From contig DAOQSN010000027.1 in assembly GCA_035356615.1 (NCBI GenBank), forward strand, positions 1 to 64,000: a stretch of DNA of 64,000 bases, read 5' to 3'. The position numbers and the translations under genes were made by a program. Below the pieces are notes generated by a model, which saw only the letters and a program-made list of their open reading frames with translations, was not told where the DNA came from and searched no databases. Numbering within the stretch: position 1 is the stretch's first letter; each line of letters opens with the position of its first letter. This DNA is from JAKQDH01 sp029558835 (GTDB lineage: Bacteria; Planctomycetota; Phycisphaerae; UBA1845). This document shows positions 44,861 through 53,912 of this stretch, piece by piece.

Positions 44861-46420
44861 ATGAATGCAGGGTATTTGCGCAGAGTGAGCGTCTTGTTAG
44901 GAGTGGGACTGATGGCAGCCATGACGAAGCCCGCGGTGGGCGAAGAGCCGGCTCCCGACGCGACCATGCTGACCATCTACAGCAAGTTGCAGCCCGGAGC
45001 GGTGCCGCCCGAGTTGTATCGACCCGGCGCCCAGACCCAGATGTACGGCCAGCCGCTGACCGTGCCGGGCTACGGCGTCGTCAAGCAGGAACGGTCGCTG
45101 AAGCTCGACGCGGGGCGCAGCAGCATCCGCTTCACCGACGTGGCCAGCCAGATCGACCCGACCACCGTCACTTTCGCCTCGCTGACCGATCCGGCGGGCA
45201 CGCGCGTGCTGGAGCAGAACTATGAGTTCGACCTGGTGAGCGTCGAGAAGCTGATGCAGCGCTTCCTGGATCAGCCCATCGCGCTGGAGCAGGTCCTCGG
45301 CCAGCAGGTCAAGACCATCGAGGGCACGCTCCTCAGCGCGCGGGGGGCCGTGCTGCTGCGTAAGGACGACGGCTCCGTGCAGGTGGTCAACGGGTACTCC
45401 AACGTGTTCCTGCCGCAGTTGCCCCAGGGCTTGATCACCAAGCCGACGCTGGTGTGGGACGTGCAGACAACCCAGGCGGGTACGCACCGCACCCGGGTCA
45501 CGTATGAGACCGAGGGGCTGACCTGGTGGGCGGACTACAACCTCATCTTCGCCGAGGGCAAGGACGCCAACAGCGGCCTGCTGGACGTCGGCGCCTGGGT
45601 GAGCATCGTGAATCAGTCGGGGGCGACCTACCGCGACGCCAGGCTCAAGCTCATCGCGGGTGAGGTGCACCGGGCACCGCAGCCGGAGCCGATGATGGCG
45701 CGCGGGGCGCGGGCCAAGATGGCCATGGCCGAGTCGGCGATGGACATGGGCTTCGAGGAGAAGGAGTTCTTCGAGTATCACCTGTACACGCTCGGTCGCC
45801 CCACCACGCTGCCGGACAACTCCACCAAGCAGCTTGAGCTGTTTCCGCTGGTGGCGAAGGTGCCGTGTGAGAAGGTGCTGGTTTACTACGGCTTGGCGGA
45901 AGGGTATCGCGGCTTCTTCGCCTCCCCCATGGTCGATCGCAACTACGGCACCCAGGGCAACAAGAAGGTCGACATCTACCTGAAGTTCAAGAACGAGAAG
46001 GGCATCGGCATGGGCATGCCGCTGCCGGGCGGGCGCATCCGCGTCAGCAAGCTGGACCCGGCCGACGGCACCCTGGAGTTCATCGGCGAGGACAAGATCG
46101 ACCACACACCCAAGGACGAGATCGTCCTGATCAAGATGGGCAGCGCCTTCGACGTGGTCGGCGAGCGCACGCAGACTGACTTCCAGATCGACACCAAGCG
46201 CAACTGGCTGGAAGAGACCGTCGAGATCAAGGTCCGCAACCACAAGAAGGAGGCGGTCAACGTCATCGTCAAGGAGAACCTCTTCCGCTGGCTGACCTGG
46301 GAAATCAAGCAGGCGACGCAGGAATACGAGAAGGCCGATGCCCGCACCGTGCACTTCCCGGTGAAGATCGAGCCCGACGGCGAGGTGACGATCCGCTACA
46401 CGGCACGGTACACCTGGTAG
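44861..46420 (+). CDS. Secreted DUF4139-domain protein
   Basis: A 519-residue exported protein. A signal peptide occupies about 1-28 (RRVSVLLGVGLMAAMTKPAVG). The mature part matches the DUF4139 mucoidy-like family: GRSSIRFTDVASQIDPTTV, GVVKQERSLKL, VTYETEGLTWWADYNLIF and the C-terminal RNWLEETVEIKVRNHKKEAV followed by NVIVKENL and TIRYTARYTW. These proteins are beta-rich and periplasmic or surface located; no enzymatic activity is established. A Met/Ala-rich insert (MMARGARAKMAMAESAMDMG) lies in the middle. The ATG at 44861 has GAGG eight bases upstream. Confidence 0.85.
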   Translation: MNAGYLRRVSVLLGVGLMAAMTKPAVGEEPAPDATMLTIYSKLQPGAVPPELYRPGAQTQMYGQPLTVPGYGVVKQERSLKLDAGRSSIRFTDVASQIDPTTVTFASLTDPAGTRVLEQNYEFDLVSVEKLMQRFLDQPIALEQVLGQQVKTIEGTLLSARGAVLLRKDDGSVQVVNGYSNVFLPQLPQGLITKPTLVWDVQTTQAGTHRTRVTYETEGLTWWADYNLIFAEGKDANSGLLDVGAWVSIVNQSGATYRDARLKLIAGEVHRAPQPEPMMARGARAKMAMAESAMDMGFEEKEFFEYHLYTLGRPTTLPDNSTKQLELFPLVAKVPCEKVLVYYGLAEGYRGFFASPMVDRNYGTQGNKKVDIYLKFKNEKGIGMGMPLPGGRIRVSKLDPADGTLEFIGEDKIDHTPKDEIVLIKMGSAFDVVGERTQTDFQIDTKRNWLEETVEIKVRNHKKEAVNVIVKENLFRWLTWEIKQATQEYEKADARTVHFPVKIEPDGEVTIRYTARYTW

Positions 46421-46437
46421 AACAGTGAACCCTATGT

Positions 46438-46757
46438 CCACAGATTACGCAGATTACGCAGAGTCAGAAGCAAAGAGGGATCGTAATCTGCCGACGGGGC
46501 TGCCTGGGGTCTCTAACACAGCCGCCCTCCCTTCCCGGGAGGCATCGGGGGGGCAGTCACAGCGACATTCTCCCCCACCCTACCCTCTCCCCAAAGGGGG
46601 AGAGGAGTTCTGTTAGACGTTCTCGATACCACGAAGGCACCCTGGCGCGAAAGTCACTTCGTGCCCTGGTGCCTTTGGGGTTGTCAACACGCTTCGTCAG
46701 CAGATTCCGTGGCGCTCTTTCTTTCTAATCTGTGTAATCTGCGCAATCTGCGGAAGA
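46438..46757. repeat. Composite of nested repeats (CAGATTACG arms, family H, CACNAAG-like hairpin)
   Basis: Fills gene-free 46421-46763. Outer arms at about 46438-46478 (CAGATTACGCAGATTACGCA) and 46717-46757 are inverted copies. Inside lie a family H palindrome at 46560-46612 (CACCCTACCCTCTCCCC then GGGGGAGAGG) and a heptad hairpin at about 46628-46690 (ACCACGAAGGCACC inverted as GGCACCAGGGCACGAAG). It lies between two convergent secreted-protein genes. Confidence 0.7.
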
Positions 46758-46763
46758 AGAACC

Positions 46764-48725
46764 CTACGGTCCGGTCAGCAGGGACTCGAACTCCTCGTAG
46801 TCGGTGATGTCAACGTCCAGGTCAAAATCGAAGTTGAAGACCTCGCAGCCGGACTCGGCCACGAAGGGCACGCCGGCGCCGCTGAGGCAGCCCTGGAAGG
46901 CCGCGAAGTCAGCAAGGTCCACGTCGCCGTCGCCGTCGAAGTCGCCGTCGGCCGAGTAAGGCGGCGTGCAGCTAAGGGCCACCAACTGCACGTCGTCGAT
47001 GTTCCAGCCGCAGTAGCGCCAGGCGGTGTCCGTGGTGCCCATGGTCCAGCGCAGGCGCACGGCCGACTGGTTGTCCGCCACGGCCGAAACGTCCAGGTCC
47101 ATCAGTTGCCAGGACGTATCGGCCGTCTCCGAGTTGGGGTTCTGCCAGACCGTCGTGTAGGTGCTGCCGTTGTTACTCACCCGCACGTAGGCGTGGTCGT
47201 ACTGCGAGCGCTCGACGCCCAGCCAGCGCCGGAATTGCAGGCGGACGCCGGTGTACCCGGTGCAGTTGATGGGCGTGCTGGTGAGGTGATACTCCGGAAT
47301 GCTGTTGGCGTAGTCGCCGCTGAGGTTGTACCCGTAGACATTGGTGCCGGTGTAGCCGTTGTTGGGATCGGGCCCACCGTACTCGCCGCCGCCGCCGGTC
47401 GGGTGCCCGAACGCCCACTGCCCACCGGAGATCGTCCAGCCGGGATTGCTGTTGAAGAGGTTCTCGTAGATGACCGCCCAGCCATAGGACGCGGTCGCGC
47501 TGAAGCCGGCCGCGGGGGCTCCGCTGGGGCCGTAGTAGGTGCTGCCGCTGACCGCCTGGGCGCTGAAGTAGTACGGCACCTGGCTGCGGCACAGGGCGGG
47601 CGGGAAGACGGCGTCATAGACGTTGGGTGAAATCTCGTCCATGGGAAACGTCAGCCAGCCGGTGCCCAGGTTGCAGTGCAGCATGCCCGTGCCCGGCTGC
47701 GGAACTTCATCCCCCAAGCCTTCCACCACGACGCGCACGCGGGTGCCGCCGTGCGGGGCGACGAACTCGGGCCGCCCGTTCGGGTAGGTGAACTTCAGGG
47801 CGTCCACATCCACCCAGACATTAGCCGTGTCCACCAGCCAGCCCACCACGCTGCGGGTCATGTTGACCGCGTAGGTGTAGTTGATGTTGCTGGGGTTCTC
47901 GACGTGGTCGGTGGACTGATGGTAGTAGGGGTTGTTCCACACCTCGCCTTCGATGAGCAAGCCGGCTGGGAAGCCGGCATCGGAGAAAGGCGCGTGGTCA
48001 CTGGCGTTGATCCAGCCGGCGTCCATCCAGGTGAGGTTGTCACCGTACTCGAGGATCGCGGCGCCCAGCGAGTTGAGCAAAGTCTGATAGGCATCCCGCC
48101 CGTAGATGCGGGCCACGTTGGTGTTCGTGTCGTAGGCGATCATGTCCAGGGAGAACATGCCGAGAATGTCGTCCGTGGCGTGGTCGGCGACATAGGCCTC
48201 GCTGCCGTAGAGCCCCTGCTCCTCGCGGTCGAAGGCGATGTAGCGGATGGTGTACTCCGAGTCGTACTGGGTGAGGATGCGGGCAGCCTCGAGCACGCCG
48301 GCCACCCCGCTGGCGTTGTCGTCGGCGCCGGGGTTGTCCACCGAATCATAGTGCGCCCCAATGACGTACTCCTGGTCCGGGTAGACGGTCCCCCACTGGG
48401 TACCCACGACGTTGTAGTACGTGGTACCGTAATAAAGGAACGGCTCCATCGTCACGGTCAGCCCGAAGCTGAGCATGGCGTCGCGGATGTTGTACATGGC
48501 CGGGTCATGCTGGGCCCCGCCGACGCCGCGGTTGTGCCCCTGGTGGGTGTACAGAATCCCGGCGATACCGAACCGGTCCCCCAGGACCGCGCGGTAGCTG
48601 GCGTCGGTCACCTGGGCGGCCGCCGCCTGCCCCTGTTCCGACGCCGACGCCAACGGCGATGCCGCCAGCAGAATGCCGAACACTCCCCCCAAAAGCCAGG
48701 CTCGTTGTGCGCGCAGCGTGTTCAC
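46764..48725 (-). CDS. Secreted M28-family zinc peptidase with dockerin-like C-terminus
   Basis: A 653-residue exported peptidase. A signal peptide covers about 1-29. The M28 domain has the zinc ligands and catalytic residues: H125 and D127 (GAHYDSV), D135 or D136 (GADDNASGVAG), E168-E169 (DREEQGLYG), D194, and H274 (STDHVEN). A beta-sandwich region with a fold typical of exported planctomycete proteins follows. Residues about 596-651 hold two EF-hand-like repeats of dockerin type (DGDFDGDGDVDLADF; FDFDLDVDITDYEEF). The GTG at 48725 has a near-perfect AAGGAGG Shine-Dalgarno. Likely an extracellular aminopeptidase. Confidence 0.92.
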   Translation of the reverse strand: MNTLRAQRAWLLGGVFGILLAASPLASASEQGQAAAAQVTDASYRAVLGDRFGIAGILYTHQGHNRGVGGAQHDPAMYNIRDAMLSFGLTVTMEPFLYYGTTYYNVVGTQWGTVYPDQEYVIGAHYDSVDNPGADDNASGVAGVLEAARILTQYDSEYTIRYIAFDREEQGLYGSEAYVADHATDDILGMFSLDMIAYDTNTNVARIYGRDAYQTLLNSLGAAILEYGDNLTWMDAGWINASDHAPFSDAGFPAGLLIEGEVWNNPYYHQSTDHVENPSNINYTYAVNMTRSVVGWLVDTANVWVDVDALKFTYPNGRPEFVAPHGGTRVRVVVEGLGDEVPQPGTGMLHCNLGTGWLTFPMDEISPNVYDAVFPPALCRSQVPYYFSAQAVSGSTYYGPSGAPAAGFSATASYGWAVIYENLFNSNPGWTISGGQWAFGHPTGGGGEYGGPDPNNGYTGTNVYGYNLSGDYANSIPEYHLTSTPINCTGYTGVRLQFRRWLGVERSQYDHAYVRVSNNGSTYTTVWQNPNSETADTSWQLMDLDVSAVADNQSAVRLRWTMGTTDTAWRYCGWNIDDVQLVALSCTPPYSADGDFDGDGDVDLADFAAFQGCLSGAGVPFVAESGCEVFNFDFDLDVDITDYEEFESLLTGP

Positions 48726-48998
48726 TTCGGAATCCTCCTTCGCCGGTCGGTCGAACCGCGTTCGTCTGGGATTAGCGCTCTCGCTCCCCAAGTCCCCCAT
48801 GCGGCCGCTGGGCGGAAGCGGGCAGTACGTCCGCCCCGTCGGTCCCAAAACGCAGTATATCGCAAGTCCGTGGGGTAGAGCAAGCCGCTGCGTTGCCGCA
48901 GCTCCAGCGTGCCGCGGCGGTCCGAACAGAACGGCACACTCACTCGCTCTAAGTCAAGTCAGGACGGGAGAATGTTTGTTGCACGACATGCGAGCGAG

Positions 48999-50051
48999 TC
49001 AGCGACCACCCTGCACGATGTCGTCGACGTCACCTGGCAGCTTGGCCAGCAGGGCGTCCACCTGCGGACCGCGGACCAGCCCCAGTTCCAGGGCCGGGCG
49101 GGAGCCCAGCAGGTCATAGGCCACGCGGGGAGCGTAGCCGAGCACGACCGTGATCATGTCGGCAAGTTGCAGTTGCAGCCGTTCGCGGCGGTGGGGATCG
49201 TCAGCGGCGGGGGGGCAATGGTGGTCACTGATGAGGGAGCGCAGCCGCGGCGGCAGTTCCCACGCGGTCGCGATCAACTCGCCGAACTCCTGATGGCATT
49301 GCTGGCAGAGGTACTCGAAGGTCTCCAGGTCCACCCGGAAACGCATGATCTCACGCTGATGCTGGGTCTCACGCAACACGACGACGTTACCGATGTCGTG
49401 CAGCAACCCGAGCAGAAATGCCTCCTCGGGATCGGCGCCGGTGAGCTCCGACAGCCGCTGCATGACGGCCGCCCCCGCCAGCGCGCGACGCCACAACATC
49501 TGCGCCAGGTCGCGTTCCTTGCCCCGGCTGTCGAAATGGGCGGCCTGCAGCGAGTGATACATCATCAGCGTCCGCAGCGCGTTGGCACCCAGGCGGGTGA
49601 CGGCCGCACGCAACGAGGTGATCTTCTTCGCCCCGCCGTACAGAGGCGAGTTGACCATGCGGATCACCGCGCCGGCGATCACCTGGTCGGTGGCGATATC
49701 GTTGGCGACCTTGCCGAAATCGCAGTCCGAGCTGCGCAGGCGGCGCAGCACGCGCTCCGGCACTTGCGGCAGCGCGGGGATGCTCAGGTTGTGCCCATCA
49801 AAGTGGGATACCAGGGCGTTCTGCAAGGCCCGCCCCTCGGTGGTCAGCTCGGGGTGAACGAGCGGCGGGAAATCAGTGCAGGCGTCCGCGGGGGGTGCCC
49901 ACCAGACCTCGGCCGGGGGTTCCTCCTTGACGACGGGATCCAGGGTCGCGACCGCGCCACCGGACGCGGCCACCTGCGCGGGGTCTCCCGCGCGGACCCC
50001 TTCCGCACACTGGCGACCCAAAGTACCGACGAGCCAATCCCAGACTCCCAC
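48999..50051 (-). CDS. HDOD-domain signalling protein
   Basis: A 350-residue cytoplasmic protein. A non-conserved N-terminus of about 80 residues precedes the HDOD domain: LPQVPERVLRRLRSSDCDFG, VIRMVNSPLYGGAKKITSLR, AVTRLGANALRTLMM, then LLGLLHDIGNVVVLRE. An HD doublet is present, as is a late HHC/P region. HDOD proteins act in signalling and often pair with two-component or c-di-GMP systems; no enzymatic activity is generally shown. The GTG at 50051 follows GGGAGAAC. No signalling partner is adjacent. Confidence 0.88.
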   Translation of the reverse strand: MGVWDWLVGTLGRQCAEGVRAGDPAQVAASGGAVATLDPVVKEEPPAEVWWAPPADACTDFPPLVHPELTTEGRALQNALVSHFDGHNLSIPALPQVPERVLRRLRSSDCDFGKVANDIATDQVIAGAVIRMVNSPLYGGAKKITSLRAAVTRLGANALRTLMMYHSLQAAHFDSRGKERDLAQMLWRRALAGAAVMQRLSELTGADPEEAFLLGLLHDIGNVVVLRETQHQREIMRFRVDLETFEYLCQQCHQEFGELIATAWELPPRLRSLISDHHCPPAADDPHRRERLQLQLADMITVVLGYAPRVAYDLLGSRPALELGLVRGPQVDALLAKLPGDVDDIVQGGR

Positions 50052-50246
50052 GCGCAGTTCTCCCGAACGGGTCAGAGACGCAGGCGGCCGGCTTCGTGGC
50101 CCGCGTGCTCTACTTCAACCTCTGGATAGGCCACAGGGGTTATCGACCGGCCCGCGGGCAGAGTGGTGTCGGCCGCGTCTGTGGACGCTCGAATGTCGTG
50201 CGCCGGCCCTACGTCCGATAGCAACCGCGCGGCAAGAAACCCCAGC

Positions 50247-50356
50247 GGGTGGCATGGCCAAGCGCAGCGCCGCCATGCCGGAGAAGTGTGTACGTCGTCG
50301 CTCCTTGCGGAAGTGCATGCCGGCGTCCGCTTAGGGCGGGCTTGGGCATGCCACCC
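50247..50356. repeat. Family A palindromic repeat, copy A4
   Basis: From GGGTGGCATGGCCAAGCGCA to GGCTTGGGCATGCCACCC, with a longer interior than the other copies. The right flank continues with GGTTTCCCGTTTTCGTGGTG, like A2. It is the main content of gene-free 50052-50456 between the HDOD gene and lgt. Confidence 0.85.
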
Positions 50357-50456
50357 TCTGCACTGGGGGCGGGCATGGGCAGGGCACCTGGTTTCCCGTT
50401 TTCGTGGTGGTGCTTCGTCTGCTGCGGGGGAGCGACGGTACTGCTTCAACGGGCGG

Positions 50457-51689
50457 TCAGCGCCGCGGCGCCGGCTCCTCGGGCGGGACATAGGCAACCG
50501 CATACGGCGAACGCTGCGGCAGGAACCGGTAGAGTACCACCAGATACGCCACGCCGATCAGAAACAGCAACACGCAAATGAACTGCGAAACCGTCAGCCC
50601 AAGAACATCGCGCGGATTGTCCGTGCGGATGATCTCGAGAATGAACCGGGCCACCGGATACAGAACCAACATTGCCCCGAACACGACGCCGTGCCGCTTC
50701 CGTACGTAAAACAGCGCCGTCAGCAGGAAGCACAGCAGGAACGCATTCACCGACGCGTAGAGCTGCGTGGGATGCACCGGCAGCGAGGCACACCCCGCCG
50801 CTAGGTCCTCCAACTCACTGACCGAAATGATGCGTTCGGGGTTCGCGCGCGAGGGGTAGGTCTGGGCAAGCGCCAGGAGGTCCAGGTTGTGCTTGCGGAG
50901 ATGGACGTCGCGTTGGCGTTCGGCGACCTCGGCCTCCTGTTGCAGCTTGCGGACCTCCTCCTCCGGTGCCCCGGCCGCCACCGCCGCCTGCAACGCCTCC
51001 TGGGCTTTCGCCGCGGCGCGGAGCGGCCCTTCACGGCGTTCGACGGACATCGAGAGGGCCTCGGCCGGCACCGGGAACGACCTTGAGGCCCCCGAGTGCC
51101 CGTCCGCCGTCACCAGCAACTCGGCCGGGATCGTCACCAGCCGGTCCTCCCAATGCCGCAACTGGGCCGCGCTGCCGTAGGGGAAACTGATGGCCCAGGG
51201 CAAGGCCGGCACCGACGCCCCCGACGCATCCGTCTGCACGCAGGGACCGCCGTAACAGCAGCCGTTGAAGAAGCACCCGATCCGCCCCAGCGCCAGCCCC
51301 CACATCAAACTGGGCGCGAACAGGTCGAGATACACGCGCATCGACGCTCGCTTGAGCCGCAGATACACCAGCAGCGCCGGCACCCCTCCCAGCACCGCGC
51401 CCAGAAACTCCAGCCCGCCCTCCCGAATGTCCACGATGGCCAGCAAGCGGTTGGGAACGTGCGCGAACTGCGACTCCCAGTAGTGAATGACGAAGAACAC
51501 CCGGGCGCCGATCATCCCGAAGATCAGCGCCAGGAAGCACAGGTTCAGCACCAGATCCGGATCGCACTTCACCCGCTGCGCCCGGCGCATGGTAAACCAG
51601 GTGGCCGTCAGAAACCCCACCATCACGCACAAGCCGTACGTCTTGATCGTGATGCCGAACGGCAGCGAAAACGGCAGTTCCGGATACAT
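50457..51689 (-). CDS. lgt: Prolipoprotein diacylglyceryl transferase with large extra loop
   Basis: A 410-residue integral membrane enzyme that transfers diacylglycerol to the lipobox cysteine of prolipoproteins. Signatures are FARxxGGLEFLGAVLGG-like GGLEFLGAVLGGVPALLVYL, the Lgt core GLALGRIGCFFNGCCYGGPC, and HPTQLYASVNAF. Usual length is about 260-300 residues. The excess is one insertion at about 190-300, largely helical and charged (REGPLRAAAKAQEALQAAVA; KLQQEAEVAERQRDVHLRKH), which should lie on the extracytoplasmic side. ATG at 51689 with a weak Shine-Dalgarno. The lipoproteins elsewhere in the window are its likely substrates. Confidence 0.94.
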   Translation of the reverse strand: MYPELPFSLPFGITIKTYGLCVMVGFLTATWFTMRRAQRVKCDPDLVLNLCFLALIFGMIGARVFFVIHYWESQFAHVPNRLLAIVDIREGGLEFLGAVLGGVPALLVYLRLKRASMRVYLDLFAPSLMWGLALGRIGCFFNGCCYGGPCVQTDASGASVPALPWAISFPYGSAAQLRHWEDRLVTIPAELLVTADGHSGASRSFPVPAEALSMSVERREGPLRAAAKAQEALQAAVAAGAPEEEVRKLQQEAEVAERQRDVHLRKHNLDLLALAQTYPSRANPERIISVSELEDLAAGCASLPVHPTQLYASVNAFLLCFLLTALFYVRKRHGVVFGAMLVLYPVARFILEIIRTDNPRDVLGLTVSQFICVLLFLIGVAYLVVLYRFLPQRSPYAVAYVPPEEPAPRR

Positions 51690-51789
51690 CAGGCACGTCG
51701 ATCCATCGCCAATCGGCGTCGTTGCTTAAGCCGCACTCGTTCGCACCGCAGGCATCCTACAGAGAACTACGTGCAAGGGAAAGGGGGCT

Positions 51790-51960
51790 GGGTGCCATGC
51801 CCGAGCCACGGGCGCCCGCACGACGAATCGGGTGGCATGCCCAAGCCCGCCCTGGGTGGCATGCCCAAGCCCGCCCTGAGCGGGCGCCGGCATGCTGCGG
51901 CGATAGCGGACGTCTCGTTGGCAGCGAAGCATGGCGGCACTGCGCTTGGCCATGCCACCC
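51790..51960. repeat. Family A palindromic repeat, copy A5, with duplicated left end
   Basis: The left end GGGTGGCATGCCCAAGCCCG occurs twice in tandem at 51830 and 51854, preceded by a diverged unit GGGTGCCATGCCCGAGCC at 51790. The right end GCGCTTGGCCATGCCACCC is at 51942-51960. It fills gene-free 51690-51998 between lgt and panC. Confidence 0.85.
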
Positions 51961-51998
51961 TCTTCCCAACGCCGGCTTCTCCAATTGGCTGGACCTGT

Positions 51999-52859
51999 TT
52001 AGCGGCCCGAGGCCGGCGGGGCCAAAGCTACGTTGTCAATCAGCCGACACTTCCCGATCCACACGGCCAGGCAGGCACGCGCCGCACGGTCAACGACCGC
52101 CATCGGCTCCAGCGTCTCCGGGTCCACGATGTCGATGTAGTCGATGCGACCAGCACCGGCGGCCTCGATGAGCTTGCGCATGCGTTCGATCAGCAGCGCC
52201 CCATCCCGCTGACCGTGCGCAACCTCCTCGACCGCGGTGAACAGCGCCCGGCTCAGGCAGAGTGCCTGCTGCCGCTGCGACGCGCTCAGGTACACGTTGC
52301 GGCTCGACCTCGCCAGCCCGTCCGGCTCGCGCACGGTCGGGCAGCCGACGACCCGGATCGGCAGGTCCAGATCGGTCGCCATCCGCCGAATCACCACGAG
52401 TTGCTGATAGTCCTTCTCCCCGAAGTACGCGGAATCCGCCGGGAGAATCTGAAACAGCTTGGCGACGACCGTGGCCACTCCGTCGAAGTGTCCGGGGCGA
52501 TGGGCCCCGCACAGCCGGTTCGTCAGCCGCTCGACGCGCACGGTTGTCACGTGCCCCGCCGGGTACATCGTCTCCGCCGGGGGTGCAAACACGAGGTCCA
52601 CCCCGGCCGCACGGCAGGCGGCAAGGTCTGCCTCGATCGGCCGGGGATAGGCAGCGAAATCCTCCTGGGGCCCAAACTGCGTCGGGTTCACGAAGATGCT
52701 CACGGCCACCATCCGGCAGTCCCGACGCGCCTGCTCCACCAGCGACAGGTGCCCCGCGTGCAACGCGCCCATCGTGGGCACCAACCCCACGCGATTGCCC
52801 GCCCGCTGGGCCTCAACGACCACCTCCCGGCACTGCGGAATCTCGCTGACTGTCAGCAT
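51999..52859 (-). CDS. panC: Pantothenate synthetase
   Basis: A 286-residue adenylating ligase that joins pantoate and beta-alanine. The nucleotide-binding HxGH is in VPTMGALHAGHLSLV, and the family blocks SIFVNPTQFGPQEDFAAYPR, FDGVATVVAKLFQI, YFGEKDYQQL and the KMSKS-like SSRNVYLS follow. The ATG at 52859 has a GGGGAG Shine-Dalgarno; an ATG 16 codons upstream would add an Arg-rich tail. panB and panD are not in the window. Confidence 0.95.
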   Translation of the reverse strand: MLTVSEIPQCREVVVEAQRAGNRVGLVPTMGALHAGHLSLVEQARRDCRMVAVSIFVNPTQFGPQEDFAAYPRPIEADLAACRAAGVDLVFAPPAETMYPAGHVTTVRVERLTNRLCGAHRPGHFDGVATVVAKLFQILPADSAYFGEKDYQQLVVIRRMATDLDLPIRVVGCPTVREPDGLARSSRNVYLSASQRQQALCLSRALFTAVEEVAHGQRDGALLIERMRKLIEAAGAGRIDYIDIVDPETLEPMAVVDRAARACLAVWIGKCRLIDNVALAPPASGR

Positions 52860-53219
52860 CTCGTCGCTCCCCGCGGCCGTCCGAACCCGCCGGCGTCGCC
52901 GGGCCACCCCGAGGCACGGTACGGTGATAGCTGTACACCGCCCCCCGTGACCGATACAGTCACCTCGACGGGCCCACGGAGACTACCATAAAGCCTACGG
53001 GTCGGTCCGGTATCCGCAAGCGGGCTTCGTAGCATCGCCCCTCCGCAGGCCGAGTAGCGTCGCCCCCCCCCGCAGGCGACGCGGTCGTCAATGAAGCCCC
53101 GAGAATGCCACTTCGGCCACGGGGGGCCGACACTACGGGGCGCTGGGGCCGGTGCGATTGCGTCAACGGATGCCTAACGTGCGGCAACCGCACGTGTCTA
53201 ACCACCGGGAGCGAAGGGC
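52860..53219. other. Divergent intergenic region, panC / ECF sigma gene
   Basis: 360 bases without a supported gene. It contains the short motif GTAGCGTCGCCCCCC near 53043-53057 and an inverse GGGGGGCCGACACTAC near 53123-53138, related to motifs near 431, 12200, 17500 and 35208. No promoter or auto-regulated ECF site is claimed. Confidence 0.4.
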
Positions 53220-53819
53220 GTGGACAGTACGGTGGCAACGAACCAGAGCGGGGAGGTCGCCCTCGTCTGCCGTGCCCAGCGCGGCGACGCGGCCGCCTAT
53301 ACCGAACTGGTCCGCAGCTACCAGAAGCGGGTGGTCTCCGTGGCGTACCGCCTGCTGGGTCACAGTGAGGATGCCGCCGATGTCGCGCAGGAAGCCTTTG
53401 TCCGAGCCTACCACAACCTGGAGCAGCTCGATGATCCCGAGCGCTTCGGGCCGTGGCTCATGCGGGTGGTTACCACGCAAGCGCTCAACTTCCGCCGCTG
53501 CCGCAAGAGTCGCGCGGCCGCCTCGCTCGACCAGCTCGGGGAGGGCACCACGGGCTGGCGCCTGTCCGGCAGTCGCAAGGCGTTCGTGGAGCGGGATGAC
53601 GATCCCGATGGACCGCTGCCGACTGAGTTGCACGCGGCCATCAGCGCCGCGCTCGAACAACTGCCGGAGAAACAGCGGCTCGCGCTGGTCCTGTTCAGCG
53701 TCGAGGGCATGCCGCAGAGGGACGTGGCGCAGATCCTCGACTGCAGCATCGAGCTGGTGAAATGGAACGTGTTTCAGGCGCGCCAGAAACTCAAGGACCT
53801 GTTACACGAGTTCCTCTAA
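53220..53819 (+). CDS. ECF-type RNA polymerase sigma factor
   Basis: A 199-residue sigma-70 family member with only regions 2 and 4. Region 2 is YTELVRSYQKRVVSVAYRLL, then SEDAADVAQEAFVRAYHNL and FGPWLMRVVTTQALNF. Region 4 is ALEQLPEKQRLALVLFSVEG and RDVAQILDCSIELVKWNVFQ. The GTG at 53220 has GGGAGCGAAGG upstream. It is followed 93 bases later by a membrane protein with the layout of an anti-sigma factor and then an STN-domain protein, so the three are probably one regulated unit. The signal and target genes are unknown. Confidence 0.92.
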   Translation: MDSTVATNQSGEVALVCRAQRGDAAAYTELVRSYQKRVVSVAYRLLGHSEDAADVAQEAFVRAYHNLEQLDDPERFGPWLMRVVTTQALNFRRCRKSRAAASLDQLGEGTTGWRLSGSRKAFVERDDDPDGPLPTELHAAISAALEQLPEKQRLALVLFSVEGMPQRDVAQILDCSIELVKWNVFQARQKLKDLLHEFL

Positions 53820-53849
53820 CGGAAGGCAAGAGGCAAGAGAAAGGCGTAG

Positions 53850-53866
53850 GGTGGGCATTGCCCACC
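53850..53866. repeat. Short palindrome between sigma and anti-sigma genes
   Basis: GGTGGGCA-T-TGCCCACC is a perfect 8-bp inverted repeat with a one-base centre, lying in the 93-base gap. Its role (hairpin, repeat remnant or binding site) is undetermined. Confidence 0.55.
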
Positions 53867-53912
53867 GGAATAGCCAACAGCGCATGACCGGCACCGCGCG
53901 AACGGTACAACG

